NCBI GenBank assembly: GCA_030605865.1
Contig: JAUWHN010000016.1
Location: forward strand, 1-13,654
Reading direction: 5' to 3'
Length of the DNA: 13,654 nucleotides
Source of the DNA: Candidatus Portnoyibacteriota bacterium
Lineage (GTDB): Bacteria; Patescibacteriota; Minisyncoccia; RBG-13-40-8-A; JAUWHN01
Shown: piece by piece, positions 7,101-13,654 of the stretch
Layout of the letters: each line of letters opens with the position of its first letter
Position numbering within the stretch: position 1 is the first letter of the stretch
Position numbers and translations under genes: made by a program
The notes under the pieces: generated by a model
Database searches by the model: none
Told to the model about the DNA's origin: nothing
The model's input: the letters and a program-made list of their open reading frames with translations, nothing else

Positions 7101-7635
7101 GAAATTAATTCATTTAGTAGAAGATAAAATTCATATGCGCTCGATTGGCCCTTATTCATTAATTACTCAACAGCCATTAGGTGGAAAGGCTCAATTTGGA
7201 GGACAGAGGTTTGGTGAAATGGAAGTTTGGGCCCTTGAAGGTTATGGCGCTGCCAATTCTCTTCAGGAAATGCTCACTATAAAATCAGACGATGTTTTGG
7301 GACGGGCTAATACTTATGATGCTATTATAAAAGGTAATCCTATTAAAGGCCCCAACATACCAGCTTCATTTCATGTTTTATTAAATGAACTAAGATCATT
7401 AGGGTTTTCAATTAATTTGATATCCGCCTCTCGGCCTGCTGCTGACTCCACAGCATTGCGGGACGCTAAAGCCAAAAAAGAAAAGCCAAGGGTTGAGGAA
7501 ATAAAAAAGGTTAGTGAAAAGGCCCAAAAGAGAAAGACTAAAAAGAAATCCAAGGAGAAAGAGAAGATAAAAAAGATTTCCGCCGTCGCTAAAGCTATGG
7601 CGGACAAGAAAAAATCTAAGGAGAAACAAAAATAA
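4174..7635 (+). CDS. rpoB: DNA-directed RNA polymerase subunit beta
   Basis: The 1153-residue product is the beta subunit of RNA polymerase, forming one wall of the active-centre cleft. The fork/rifampicin region is at about 374-406, with Gln379, Asp382, His392, Arg395 and Ser397 all as in drug-sensitive enzymes. Catalytic-site lysines equivalent to E. coli K1065 and K1073 are Lys862 and Lys870 (GDKLAGRHGNKGV). The C-terminal clamp contains GGQRFGEMEVWALEGYGA. The core has no large lineage insertion, similar in size to the Bacillus subunit. The conserved part ends near Ile1083 (LRSLGFSINLI). A basic Lys/Glu-rich tail of about 70 residues follows and includes translated palindromic repeats. 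The start is set by the strong ribosome site upstream, and the stop lies two bases before rpoC. Confidence 0.98.
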   Translation: MIKCFSKYPKDLHPLPNLVEVQLNSYRWFLEHGLKELFEEVSPIKDYSGKDLELSFEDYSLDEPKCNEAEAKKYGLSYEAPLRAKVKLNNKKTKEIKEQEIFLSDFPIITPRGTFIVNGVERVVVSQLIRSPGVFFTLGYTQGKKLHGAKIIPNRGAWLEFETDTNGVISVKIDRKRKVPVTALIRVFGIERDEEIIKQFKDIEDEFKHIEETLKRDPSKNQAEGLIEVYKRIRPGDLAVVDNARQLIENMFFNFDRYDLAEVGRFKMNQRLNAETPLNKEYRILHLNDLILIIKEIIRLNNDPEATGDDIDHLGNRRVRPLGELLLNKLRVGFTRMERIIRDRMSTLDIYTITSAQLINSRPLIASVKEFFTSSQLSQFMDQVNPLAELEHKRRVSAMGPGGLARERAGFEVRDVHSSHYGRICPIQTPEGPNIGLVGHLATYARLNKYGFIETPYKKVKNNKITKEIIYLDASEEQKYIIAHAGVPLDKKGYFLTQKVEARIKGEPGVADRDKIDYIDISPYQCVSVATALIPFLEQDDANRALMGSNMQRQAVSLVNPQAPLVGTGIEERVAQDSGQMISAHEGGKITEVDADHIVIQHSKKIKLDKFSSRFSGIKLIPTSKTKKSKKKLGGLMEISSDFFKTTYQLHSFTRTNQYTCINQKPIVKKNQIIKRGDVLADGASTNKGKLALGQNILVAFLPWAGANFEDAIVISQKLVKDDRFSSIHIEEFSCDVRDTKLGPEITTPDIPNVGEERLKDLDEEGTIRIGAEVIPGDILVGKISPKGEVDLTAEERLLRAIFGEKARDIKDASLTLPHGKRGRVVGIKIFSREQGDKLPAGVIKTIRVEVAQFRKISIGDKLAGRHGNKGVISKILPEEDMPYLEDGRPIEIILNPLGVASRMNIGQISETHLGWAGKHLGYRAYSPPFSGVSVDEIKKELLKAGLPENGKVTLYDGRSGEPFMQKITVGYTYVMKLIHLVEDKIHMRSIGPYSLITQQPLGGKAQFGGQRFGEMEVWALEGYGAANSLQEMLTIKSDDVLGRANTYDAIIKGNPIKGPNIPASFHVLLNELRSLGFSINLISASRPAADSTALRDAKAKKEKPRVEEIKKVSEKAQKRKTKKKSKEKEKIKKISAVAKAMADKKKSKEKQK
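4574..4608. repeat. Long inverted repeat inside rpoB
   Basis: CCCTGGG (4583-4589) and CCCAGGG (4595-4601) pair around the loop ATATA. With one bulged A, the preceding T run (4574-4581) can pair with the following A run (4602-4608), giving a stem of about 14 pairs. It encodes the variable stretch between the conserved RSPGVFF and IIPxRG blocks of the beta subunit. It is not a terminator in either direction, because the hairpin is followed by A residues on each strand. Confidence 0.5.
7423..7472. repeat. Candidate repeat-derived hairpin at the start of the RpoB tail
   Basis: GC-rich patch that starts with TCCGCC at 7423. It contains a hairpin: CCTGC TGCTG (7435-7444) pairs with CAGCA and GCGGG (7451-7462) around the loop ACTCCA, with two bulged T bases and one G-U pair. 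The patch ends with CGCTAAAGC (7464-7472), identical to nine bases of the clearer palindrome at 7579-7604. It encodes SASRPAADSTALRDAKA, the first residues beyond the conserved end of the beta subunit. Confidence 0.4.
7579..7604. repeat. Palindromic repeat translated in the RpoB C-terminal tail
   Basis: A 26-base two-tier palindrome. The outer arms are TCCGCC (7579-7584) and GGCGGA (7599-7604), and the inner arms are GCT (7588-7590) and AGC (7593-7595). It is GC-rich among A-rich lysine codons and is read in frame as SAVAKAMAD (residues 1136-1144). From memory, this peptide and palindrome recur in unrelated proteins of Parcubacteria genomes; I could not search to confirm. Confidence 0.7.
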
Positions 7636-7637
7636 TT

Positions 7638-10600
7638 ATGGAACAAGATGTTAGAAGATTAGAAGATCTTGAGGCAATTCAGCTAAAATTGGCTGGTCCG
7701 GAAGAGATTTTAAGATGGTCTCATGGTGAAGTTACTAAACCAGAGACCATAAATTACCGCACCCAGAGAGCAGAAAAAGATGGTTTATTTTGCGAAAAGA
7801 TTTTTGGCCCGGAAAAAGACTGGGAATGTTACTGTGGCAAATACAGACGCATCCGCTTCAAAGGAATAGTTTGTGACAGATGCGGCGTGGAAGTCACCAA
7901 GTCTTCTGTCAGAAGAGAACGAATGGGACACATCAAATTAGCTGTCCCGGTTTCACATATTTGGTTCCTGAGGGGCGTACCTTCTAAAATGGGGCTCTTT
8001 TTTAATATGTCATTCCAAAACTTAGAAAAGATTATCTACTTTGGCGCTTATATCATTACCCATATAGACGAAGAGGGTAAAATGAAAGTAATAAAAGAAA
8101 TTGAAAAAGAATATAAAACAAAATTAAAGAATATTAAAAGTAAAAAAGAAAAAGAGGCTCTTAAGGTTGTGAAAAACAGAACTGTTGAAGAGGTTAAAAG
8201 GCTTCAAAAAAATCAAATTTTATCAGAAGTAGCTTATCAAAATCTAAGTATGCAATACGGACATATTTTTGAAGCTGGCATTGGAGCTGAAGCATTAAGA
8301 AATATTGTTAAAGAAGTTGATCTTGATAAAATGGTCAAAGAATCAGAGAAAAAAACAAAAAAAACATCATTATCTCAAAGAAGAAAAGTTTTAAGACAGC
8401 TGCGACTTGTCAAAAGAATGCAAGGCTCTGGCATTAGACCGGAATGGATGTTCTTAACAGTACTTCCGGTTATGCCTCCCAACCTTCGTCCTATGGTTCA
8501 GCTTGATGGAGGGAGATTCGCCACATCTGATGTAAATGATCTTTATCGCCGGGTTATAAATCGTAATAATAGACTGAAGAAATTAATAGAGCTTAATGCC
8601 CCTGAAGTTATCTGTAGAAATGAAAAAAGAATGCTTCAAGAAGCGGTTGACGCTTTAATCGATAATTCAGCAAGAAGGGGCCAGGGAGCAGTAGTCGCCT
8701 CAACCGGCCAAAAAAGGCAGCTTAAGTCTTTGGCTGATATGTTAAAAGGCAAACAAGGAAGATTTAGACAAAATCTTTTGGGTAAACGAGTTGACTATTC
8801 TGGTCGTTCAGTAATCGTTGTGGGTCCCGAATTAAAGATTGACCAATGTGGAATTCCCAAAAAAATGGCTCTGGAGCTTTTTAAGCCTTTTGTTATCCGA
8901 AAATTAATTGAGAATGAAATTACCTACAACGTTAGAGGAGCAGGAAGATTGATTGAGCAAGGGACAGACGAGGTCTGGGAAATGCTTGAAGAAGTAATTC
9001 AAGACCGATATGTTCTTTTAAATCGAGCCCCCACCCTTCACAGACTCGGAGTCCAAGCATTTAAACCGGTTTTAATAGAAGGATATGCTATCCAAATTCA
9101 TCCAATGGTTTGTTTAGCTTTTAATGCTGATTTTGACGGCGACCAAATGGCTGTTCATGTGCCATTGTCTTTTGAAGCTCAAAAAGAAGCTAAAGAAATT
9201 ATGCTTTCTTCTAAGAATTTATTTAAACCAGCTACCGGAGAATCAATTGTTATTCCTACTCAAGACATTGTTTTGGGCTGTTATTTTATGACTAGAATAA
9301 GAGATGGAGTAAAAGGAGAAGGGAAAATATTCGCTAATGCCGATGAGGCAATTTTAGCCTATCAATCTGATATAATAGACCTTAAGGCCAAGATTAAGCT
9401 TCGCATAAACAACAAATTAATTGATACCTGTGTAGGCCGCATTCTATTTAATGATGTTTTACCTGATGATTTTGAATTTGTAAACGAAGAATTAGCTCGA
9501 AAAAATCTGGGTTCTTTAGTTGATGACTTAATAGAAAAATGGGGGCAAAAAACAGCAGCCGAAGTCTTAGATAAAATAAAAGACCTGGGGTTCCATTTTG
9601 TAACAAAATCAGGAATTAGCATGAGCTTAGATGACTTAAGTATCCCCAAAGAAAAACCCAAGCTCGTATCTCAAGCCGAAAGAGAAACAGACGAGATTAG
9701 AAAACAATATCAACAAGGTCTCCTTACTAAACAAGAAAGACGCTTTAGGATTATTGAAATATGGGGTAAAACCAAAAGAGAAATAGCTAAAGCAGTTCCC
9801 CGATCCCTAGATGTTAATGGACCAATTTATACTATTTTTAGTTCCGGAGCTAGAGGTTCTTGGACCCAAACGGTTCAGATAATCGGTATGAAGGGTCTGG
9901 TAATTAATCCTGCTTCGGAAATAATTGAGCTGCCAGTAAAAAGCTGTTTTAAAGAAGGGTTTAATGTTCTTGAATATTTTATCTCCACTCATGGAGCGCG
10001 AAAGGGTACTTCGGATACAGCCCTAAGAACTGCTACGGCTGGATATTTGACCCGACGCCTTATTGATGTAGCTCAAGATGTAATAATTCGCGAAGAAGAC
10101 TGCGGTGATAAAAATGGAATAGTTGTTTATAAAGAAGATGTTAAAGACCTGGGTATTCCACTTGCTTCTCGAATTTTTGGGCGCATTTTATTGGAAGATG
10201 TTTATGATCCTAAAACCAAAAAAATATTAGCAAAAAAAGGAGGGCTTATTGAAAAATTGACTGCTAAAAAAATTGATGAAGCTGGTTTAGATAAAATTCG
10301 GGTTCGATCGGTTATAAGCTGTAAAATCAGATTCGGCCTGTGTCGCAAGTGCTATGGATACGATTTAGGAAGAAATAAATTAGTAGAATTAGGAGCGACC
10401 GTGGGCATTGTAGCAGCCCAGGCTATTGGCGAACCGGGTACCCAACTTACCATGAGAACGTTCCATACCGGTGGAATTGCCGGAGGAGCTGATATTACTC
10501 GAGGTCTTCCTCGAGTTGAGGAAATTTTCGAGGCCCGCCTCCCTAAAGGTAAAGCAATGCTTTCAGAAGTAAATGGGAAGATTATAGATATTAAAGAAAA

Positions 10601-11234
10601 AGAGAAACAGAATATTATTAGGATTGAGGTTAGTGGAGAGAAAAAAGCAAAAAAGCAAGTTCTTAAAGAATATGCCGTACCCTTAAGAATTGGGCTTTGG
10701 GTAAATAAAGGAGATTTAGTAACCAAAGGACAGCAACTTTGCGGAGGGCCTATTGATTTAAAAGAATTATTTAATCTGGCGGGCCAAGAAATTGCCCAAA
10801 GATATATTCTAAGAGAAGTTCAAAATATCTACACTTCTCAAGGAGGAGGACTTCATGATAAACATATTGAAATAATTATCAGACAGATGTCCTCTCGAAT
10901 TAAGGTAAGGGATTCCGGAAACACTAACCTTTTACCGGGAGTTATTATTGAAAAAGATAAGTTTCTTGAAGAAAATGACAAAGCAAAGAAAAAAGGAAAA
11001 CAATTAGCCACCTGCCAGCCGCTTCTTTTGGGTATTACCAAAGTTTCCCTAACTACTGAAAGCTTCTTATCAGCTGCTTCTTTCCAAGAAACTGTTCGGG
11101 TCTTAATCAATGCTGCTATTGAAGGCAAAATAGATACTTTAAGAGGGCTTAAAGAAAACGTTATTATTGGCAAACGAATTCCAGCAGGAACTGGATTTAA
11201 AAATAAATCACAAGCACCAAAACCCAAACAGTAA
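7638..11234 (+). CDS. rpoC: DNA-directed RNA polymerase subunit beta'
   Basis: The 1198-residue product is the catalytic beta' subunit. The N-terminal zinc ribbon uses Cys64, Cys66, Cys79 and Cys82. The switch region contains GRFRQNLLGKRVDYSGRSV (about 374-392). The magnesium-binding loop NADFDGD at 496-502 places the catalytic aspartates at 498, 500 and 502. The bridge helix is near THGARKGTSDTALRTATAGYLTRR. The second zinc site is Cys822, Cys895, Cys902 and Cys905. The trigger loop has Met939, Arg940 and His943 (TMRTFHTGG). Length is close to the Bacillus form and lacks the large insertion seen in Proteobacteria. ATG 7638 lies two bases after the rpoB stop, with AAGGAG at 7618-7623 inside rpoB. 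Transcription ends at the hairpin 28 bases downstream. Confidence 0.98.
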   Translation: MEQDVRRLEDLEAIQLKLAGPEEILRWSHGEVTKPETINYRTQRAEKDGLFCEKIFGPEKDWECYCGKYRRIRFKGIVCDRCGVEVTKSSVRRERMGHIKLAVPVSHIWFLRGVPSKMGLFFNMSFQNLEKIIYFGAYIITHIDEEGKMKVIKEIEKEYKTKLKNIKSKKEKEALKVVKNRTVEEVKRLQKNQILSEVAYQNLSMQYGHIFEAGIGAEALRNIVKEVDLDKMVKESEKKTKKTSLSQRRKVLRQLRLVKRMQGSGIRPEWMFLTVLPVMPPNLRPMVQLDGGRFATSDVNDLYRRVINRNNRLKKLIELNAPEVICRNEKRMLQEAVDALIDNSARRGQGAVVASTGQKRQLKSLADMLKGKQGRFRQNLLGKRVDYSGRSVIVVGPELKIDQCGIPKKMALELFKPFVIRKLIENEITYNVRGAGRLIEQGTDEVWEMLEEVIQDRYVLLNRAPTLHRLGVQAFKPVLIEGYAIQIHPMVCLAFNADFDGDQMAVHVPLSFEAQKEAKEIMLSSKNLFKPATGESIVIPTQDIVLGCYFMTRIRDGVKGEGKIFANADEAILAYQSDIIDLKAKIKLRINNKLIDTCVGRILFNDVLPDDFEFVNEELARKNLGSLVDDLIEKWGQKTAAEVLDKIKDLGFHFVTKSGISMSLDDLSIPKEKPKLVSQAERETDEIRKQYQQGLLTKQERRFRIIEIWGKTKREIAKAVPRSLDVNGPIYTIFSSGARGSWTQTVQIIGMKGLVINPASEIIELPVKSCFKEGFNVLEYFISTHGARKGTSDTALRTATAGYLTRRLIDVAQDVIIREEDCGDKNGIVVYKEDVKDLGIPLASRIFGRILLEDVYDPKTKKILAKKGGLIEKLTAKKIDEAGLDKIRVRSVISCKIRFGLCRKCYGYDLGRNKLVELGATVGIVAAQAIGEPGTQLTMRTFHTGGIAGGADITRGLPRVEEIFEARLPKGKAMLSEVNGKIIDIKEKEKQNIIRIEVSGEKKAKKQVLKEYAVPLRIGLWVNKGDLVTKGQQLCGGPIDLKELFNLAGQEIAQRYILREVQNIYTSQGGGLHDKHIEIIIRQMSSRIKVRDSGNTNLLPGVIIEKDKFLEENDKAKKKGKQLATCQPLLLGITKVSLTTESFLSAASFQETVRVLINAAIEGKIDTLRGLKENVIIGKRIPAGTGFKNKSQAPKPKQ

Positions 11235-11261
11235 TGTGTTTAGAATTTGAGTTTCTAGCTG

Positions 11262-11292
11262 TCGGTCCGATGTACATCGGACCGATTTTTTT
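11262..11292 (+). terminator. Intrinsic terminator of rpoB-rpoC
   Basis: A perfect 24-base palindrome at 11262-11285 folds into a ten-pair stem with loop GTAC. The 5' arm is TCGGTCCGAT and the 3' arm its exact complement. A run of seven T bases (11286-11292) follows immediately. It sits 28 bases after the rpoC stop, so it closes the ribosomal/polymerase operon before ftsK. Confidence 0.92.
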
Positions 11293-11294
11293 AC

Positions 11295-11326
11295 TATAAT
11301 TTTTTTAGAATTTGTGGTAATATAAT
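11295..11326 (+). promoter_or_regulatory. Candidate promoter(s) for ftsK
   Basis: Two exact TATAAT hexamers lie between the rpoC terminator and ftsK, at 11295-11300 and 11321-11326. Neither has a good -35 at 17 bases; the -35 position of the first falls in the terminator hairpin. If the second is used, transcription would start two or three bases before the ATG at 11336, giving a nearly leaderless mRNA. The region is very AT-rich, so one or both matches may be chance. Confidence 0.35.
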
Positions 11327-11335
11327 ATAAGAAAC

Positions 11336-13537
11336 ATGCCTAGACGAAAAGAGCCTGGCCGTCCCAGGAAAAAAAGAATAAAAGAGCCCGAGAAAAAGGA
11401 ATTTCTTCGCCTTGATCCTGAAACCAAACGGGGTATTGTGGTTATTGCCTTGTTTACATTGGGAATCTTGATTAGCTTAGGATTAAGCGGATCAGCTGGA
11501 AAATTTGGCGAGGGTTTCCGTCAATATGCTAACTTGCTTTTAGGCAAGGGCATATTTTTAGTTCCAGTGGTATTAGTAATAGCTGGTTTTATAATTCTTA
11601 GGTATATTCACCGAAGCGTTTATCTTCCAGTGTTTTTGGGGAGTATTATTTTTATTTTAGGATTTTTGAGCTTGGCTCACGTGCTTTTTCCCGAACAACA
11701 AAGAGGCGGTTATGTTGGTTATTTGGTTAGTTGGCCATTTTTATACGCTTTAGGTAAATGGGCTTCTTTTGTTATTTTTTTAGCACTTATTTTAATCTCA
11801 ATCTTAATGGCTTTTAATATTCCTTTAAGAAAAAGGGCTAAAGAAAAGGAAGAAATAATAGAATATTCTGAACTCACTCTTCCTAAAAAAGAAGGGTTTG
11901 GTAATTTTATAAAAAAGGTTTTGCCAAAGCCAAAATTTAGAGTAAAATCCTTAGGCCAATCCGCTCCGCCAGCCGGCGGACAACGGAAAGAAAGCCCCTC
12001 CGAACCAGAACAAGAATTAATAACCGCTATTTCCCATCCGCCTATTTCTGATTATAAATTCCCCCCTCTTGAATTATTAGAAAGTGATAAAGGTTCTCCT
12101 TCCAGCGGCGATATTAGAATTAATGCTGGAATTATCCAAAAAACTTTAGATAATTTTGGCATAGAAGTAGAAATGGGCAAAGTAAGCATTGGCCCGACCG
12201 TTACCCAATATACTTTAAGGCCAGCAAGCGGAGTTAAACTCTCAAGTATTACTGCCCTACACAGAGATTTGTCTTTAGCTTTAGCTGCTCATCCGATTAG
12301 AATTGAGGCGCCTATTCCCGGCCGTTCTATGGTTGGCATTGAAATTCCTAACAAAGCAATTACCTTGGTCCGCTTAAAAAATCTTTTAGAGGGGATTGAC
12401 CTTAGAAAAGATCTTTCGCGGCTAAATTTGGTTTTAGGAAGAGATGTAGCTGGTAATCCTCTCTGGGTAGACTTAGCCAAAATGCCACATCTTTTAATTG
12501 CCGGGGCTACTGGCAGCGGCAAAAGTATTTGTATAAATTCTATAATTGCTACTTTGCTTTATCAGAAGACTCCGGAAGAATTAAAATTTATTCTAATAGA
12601 CCCAAAAAGAGTAGAACTTCCCCGCTATAATGATATTCCTCATTTGCTTACTCCGGTAATTGTTGAATTAAATAAAACTATCAATGCTCTAAAATGGGCG
12701 ATTGGCGAAATGGAAAGACGCTATGAAGTTTTATCTGAGGCCAAGGCCAGAGACCTTTTTTCTTATAATTCTATAGTTTCAAAAAAAGGAGAAATAGAGA
12801 CCAAGTCAGACTTGGAGACTTTGCCTTGCATCATTATTGTTATTGATGAGTTAGCTGATATTATGGCTGCTTTTGGCAGGGAGGTAGAAGGAGCAATTAT
12901 CCGGCTTGCCCAGATGTCTCGAGCAGTTGGTATTCATTTGATTATTTCAACCCAAAGGCCGTCAGTTGAAGTAATTACCGGCCTTATTAAAGCCAATATC
13001 ACCAGTAGGATTGCTTTTCAGGTTGCTTCTCAAGTAGATTCCCGGACAATCTTAGATATGGCTGGAGCTGACAAATTGCTCGGCAATGGCGATATGCTTT
13101 TCCTTTCCGGGGAAACTGCCTATCCTAAACGTATTCAGGGAATCTATGTTTCAGAAAAAGAAATTAAAAATGTTGTTAAGTTTATCAAAGGCGAAAAAAC
13201 CGCTGAATATAGTGAAGAAGTAACCACCCCCGAACCAGGTAGAAGGACGCTTTTTGGCGTAGGAGCTAATGTTGATGACCCGCTTTATGAAGATGCAAAA
13301 GAATTAGTAGTTCAAGTAGGCAAAGCATCAGCCTCTTATCTTCAACGCCGGCTTCAAATCGGCTATGCGCGGGCTGCCCGACTTCTGGATATGCTAGAAG
13401 ACCAAGGAGTAATCGGCCCAGCCGACGGCGCAAAACCGAGAAAAGTATTGATTGGCCCTTCGACAAGCTCAGGGCAAGCAGAAGAATCAAAAGCACCAGA
13501 AGACAAAGAAAACGAAGAAAAGTTTGAAAATTCCTAA
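11336..13537 (+). CDS. ftsK: DNA translocase FtsK/SpoIIIE family
   Basis: The 733-residue product is a membrane-anchored septal DNA pump that clears and sorts chromosome termini during division. A basic N-terminus (1-30) is followed by about four membrane segments (about 33-50, 72-90, 96-117 and 143-161), then a Lys/Pro/Glu-rich linker (about 162-240) and the motor. The motor has Walker A AGATGSGKS (389-397), Walker B IIIVIDELAD with Asp504 and Glu505, and TQRPS (539-543). The winged-helix gamma domain (about 647-705) has KASASYLQRRLQIGYARAARLLDMLE, which in the family reads KOPS-type sites and contacts XerD. The C-terminal 25 residues are acidic and disordered-looking. No Shine-Dalgarno site precedes ATG 11336. 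Two repeat-encoded peptides occur, in the linker (209-216) and in the tail (707-714). It converges on ftsZ. Confidence 0.96.
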   Translation: MPRRKEPGRPRKKRIKEPEKKEFLRLDPETKRGIVVIALFTLGILISLGLSGSAGKFGEGFRQYANLLLGKGIFLVPVVLVIAGFIILRYIHRSVYLPVFLGSIIFILGFLSLAHVLFPEQQRGGYVGYLVSWPFLYALGKWASFVIFLALILISILMAFNIPLRKRAKEKEEIIEYSELTLPKKEGFGNFIKKVLPKPKFRVKSLGQSAPPAGGQRKESPSEPEQELITAISHPPISDYKFPPLELLESDKGSPSSGDIRINAGIIQKTLDNFGIEVEMGKVSIGPTVTQYTLRPASGVKLSSITALHRDLSLALAAHPIRIEAPIPGRSMVGIEIPNKAITLVRLKNLLEGIDLRKDLSRLNLVLGRDVAGNPLWVDLAKMPHLLIAGATGSGKSICINSIIATLLYQKTPEELKFILIDPKRVELPRYNDIPHLLTPVIVELNKTINALKWAIGEMERRYEVLSEAKARDLFSYNSIVSKKGEIETKSDLETLPCIIIVIDELADIMAAFGREVEGAIIRLAQMSRAVGIHLIISTQRPSVEVITGLIKANITSRIAFQVASQVDSRTILDMAGADKLLGNGDMLFLSGETAYPKRIQGIYVSEKEIKNVVKFIKGEKTAEYSEEVTTPEPGRRTLFGVGANVDDPLYEDAKELVVQVGKASASYLQRRLQIGYARAARLLDMLEDQGVIGPADGAKPRKVLIGPSTSSGQAEESKAPEDKENEEKFENS
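11960..11987. repeat. Palindromic repeat translated in the FtsK linker
   Basis: A perfect inner inverted repeat has arms TCCGCC (11965-11970) and GGCGGA (11975-11980) around AGCC. Outer TCCG (11960-11963) pairs with CGGA (11984-11987). It is read in frame as SAPPAGGQ within the disordered linker between the membrane part and the motor. The TCCGCC/GGCGGA arms are the same as in the RpoB tail repeat, so I treat it as the same family. Confidence 0.6.
13455..13475. repeat. Interspersed repeat encoding PSTSSGQ at the FtsK C-terminus
   Basis: Arms GCCCT (13455-13459) and AGGGC (13471-13475) flank TCGACAAGCTC. The flanking TTG (13452-13454) and CAA (13475-13477) can partly extend the pairing. The core CTTCGACAAGCTCAGG is a short repeat that I recall from many bacterial genomes, read as PSTSSGQ in one frame and LSLSKG on the opposite strand. 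Here it gives residues 708-714, beyond the gamma domain. Confidence 0.7.
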
Positions 13538-13551
13538 AAAATAGCCCATAA

Positions 13552-13592
13552 AAATAAAATCTCCGGGGAACTGTTCTCCGGAGATTTTATTT
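13552..13592. terminator. Bidirectional intrinsic terminator between ftsK and ftsZ
   Basis: AAATAAAATCTCCGG (13552-13566) and its exact complement (13578-13592) form a 15-pair stem closed by an 11-base loop that can pair further at its base. The A-rich left and T-rich right flanks supply a U-tract for transcripts from either strand. It lies 14 bases after the ftsK stop and ten bases after the ftsZ stop, as expected for convergent genes. Confidence 0.9.
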
Positions 13593-13602
13593 AAAATTTA
13601 TG

Positions 13603-13654
13603 TTATTTCTTTTTCTTTCTTCTCACAAAAGCAGGAATATCCCATTCATCTTTT
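13603..13654 (-). CDS. ftsZ: Cell division protein FtsZ, C-terminal end only
   Basis: On the - strand, the last codons before the TAA at 13605-13603 read KDEWDIPAFVRRKKKK. This is the conserved C-terminal peptide of FtsZ (DxxDIPAFxRR), which binds FtsA, SepF or similar membrane tethers. FtsZ is the tubulin-like GTPase that forms the division ring. The globular domain lies beyond the window edge. The poly-basic end after the conserved peptide is a normal variable region. Convergent placement with ftsK puts two divisome genes side by side. The fragment is only 16 residues, but the motif is highly specific. Confidence 0.85.
   Translation of the reverse strand, partial: KDEWDIPAFVRRKKKK

Noticed and set aside
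7371..7646. Antisense open frames opposite the rpoB tail
   Set aside because: Phe/Leu-rich products are the mirror of Lys-rich codons on the + strand; no start signals or family match.
10352..11227. Long open frames antisense to rpoC (two of 124 codons)
   Set aside because: No ribosome-binding sites, no recognisable domains, and the + strand is clearly rpoC with intact zinc and trigger-loop motifs; these are shadows of codon bias.
13413..13425. Small GC-rich inverted repeat TCGGC/GCCGA in the FtsK gamma domain
   Set aside because: It encodes GPADG, part of the conserved GVIGPADGAKPRKVL stretch of the family, so ordinary codons explain it.

Overview
The window is a compact, almost fully coding stretch of bacterial core genome. 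It most likely comes from a member of the Candidate Phyla Radiation (Patescibacteria), probably the Parcubacteria side. This is inferred from gene content and repeat type and was not tested by phylogeny. The signs are: uL30 (rpmD) missing between rpsE and rplO; AT-rich DNA with gene overlaps of 1 to 4 bases; no large lineage-specific insertions in RpoB or RpoC; and short GC-rich palindromic repeats of the sort common in these genomes, some translated inside essential proteins. Three genes end in TGA, so the standard bacterial code fits and the UGA-glycine groups (Gracilibacteria, Absconditabacteria) are unlikely.

Positions 1-4090 hold the end of the spc ribosomal protein cluster on the + strand: the last codons of rplR (uL18), rpsE (uS5), rplO (uL15), secY, an atypical adenylate-kinase-family gene, map, and a small gene (3821-4090) that looks like a degenerate N-terminal piece of TsaB. 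A short leader with a strong Shine-Dalgarno site leads into rpoB and rpoC (4174-11234), which close with a strong intrinsic terminator whose hairpin is a perfect 24-base palindrome. ftsK follows on the same strand (11336-13537) behind a short AT-rich promoter region. It converges on ftsZ, of which only the C-terminal membrane-anchor/FtsA-binding peptide is visible on the - strand. A hairpin with A and T flanks between the two can terminate transcription from both sides.

The genes cover ribosome assembly, protein export (SecY), N-terminal methionine removal (Map), nucleotide balance (Adk-like), transcription (RpoB/RpoC) and cell division (FtsK/FtsZ). I see no mobile element, CRISPR array, tRNA or defence gene. 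The most interesting signal is a set of GC-rich palindromes: one just upstream of secY, and others read through as peptides in the C-terminal tail of RpoB, the linker of FtsK and the C-terminus of FtsK. The RpoB tail seems to start exactly at one of them. No intergenic gap exceeds about 100 bases.
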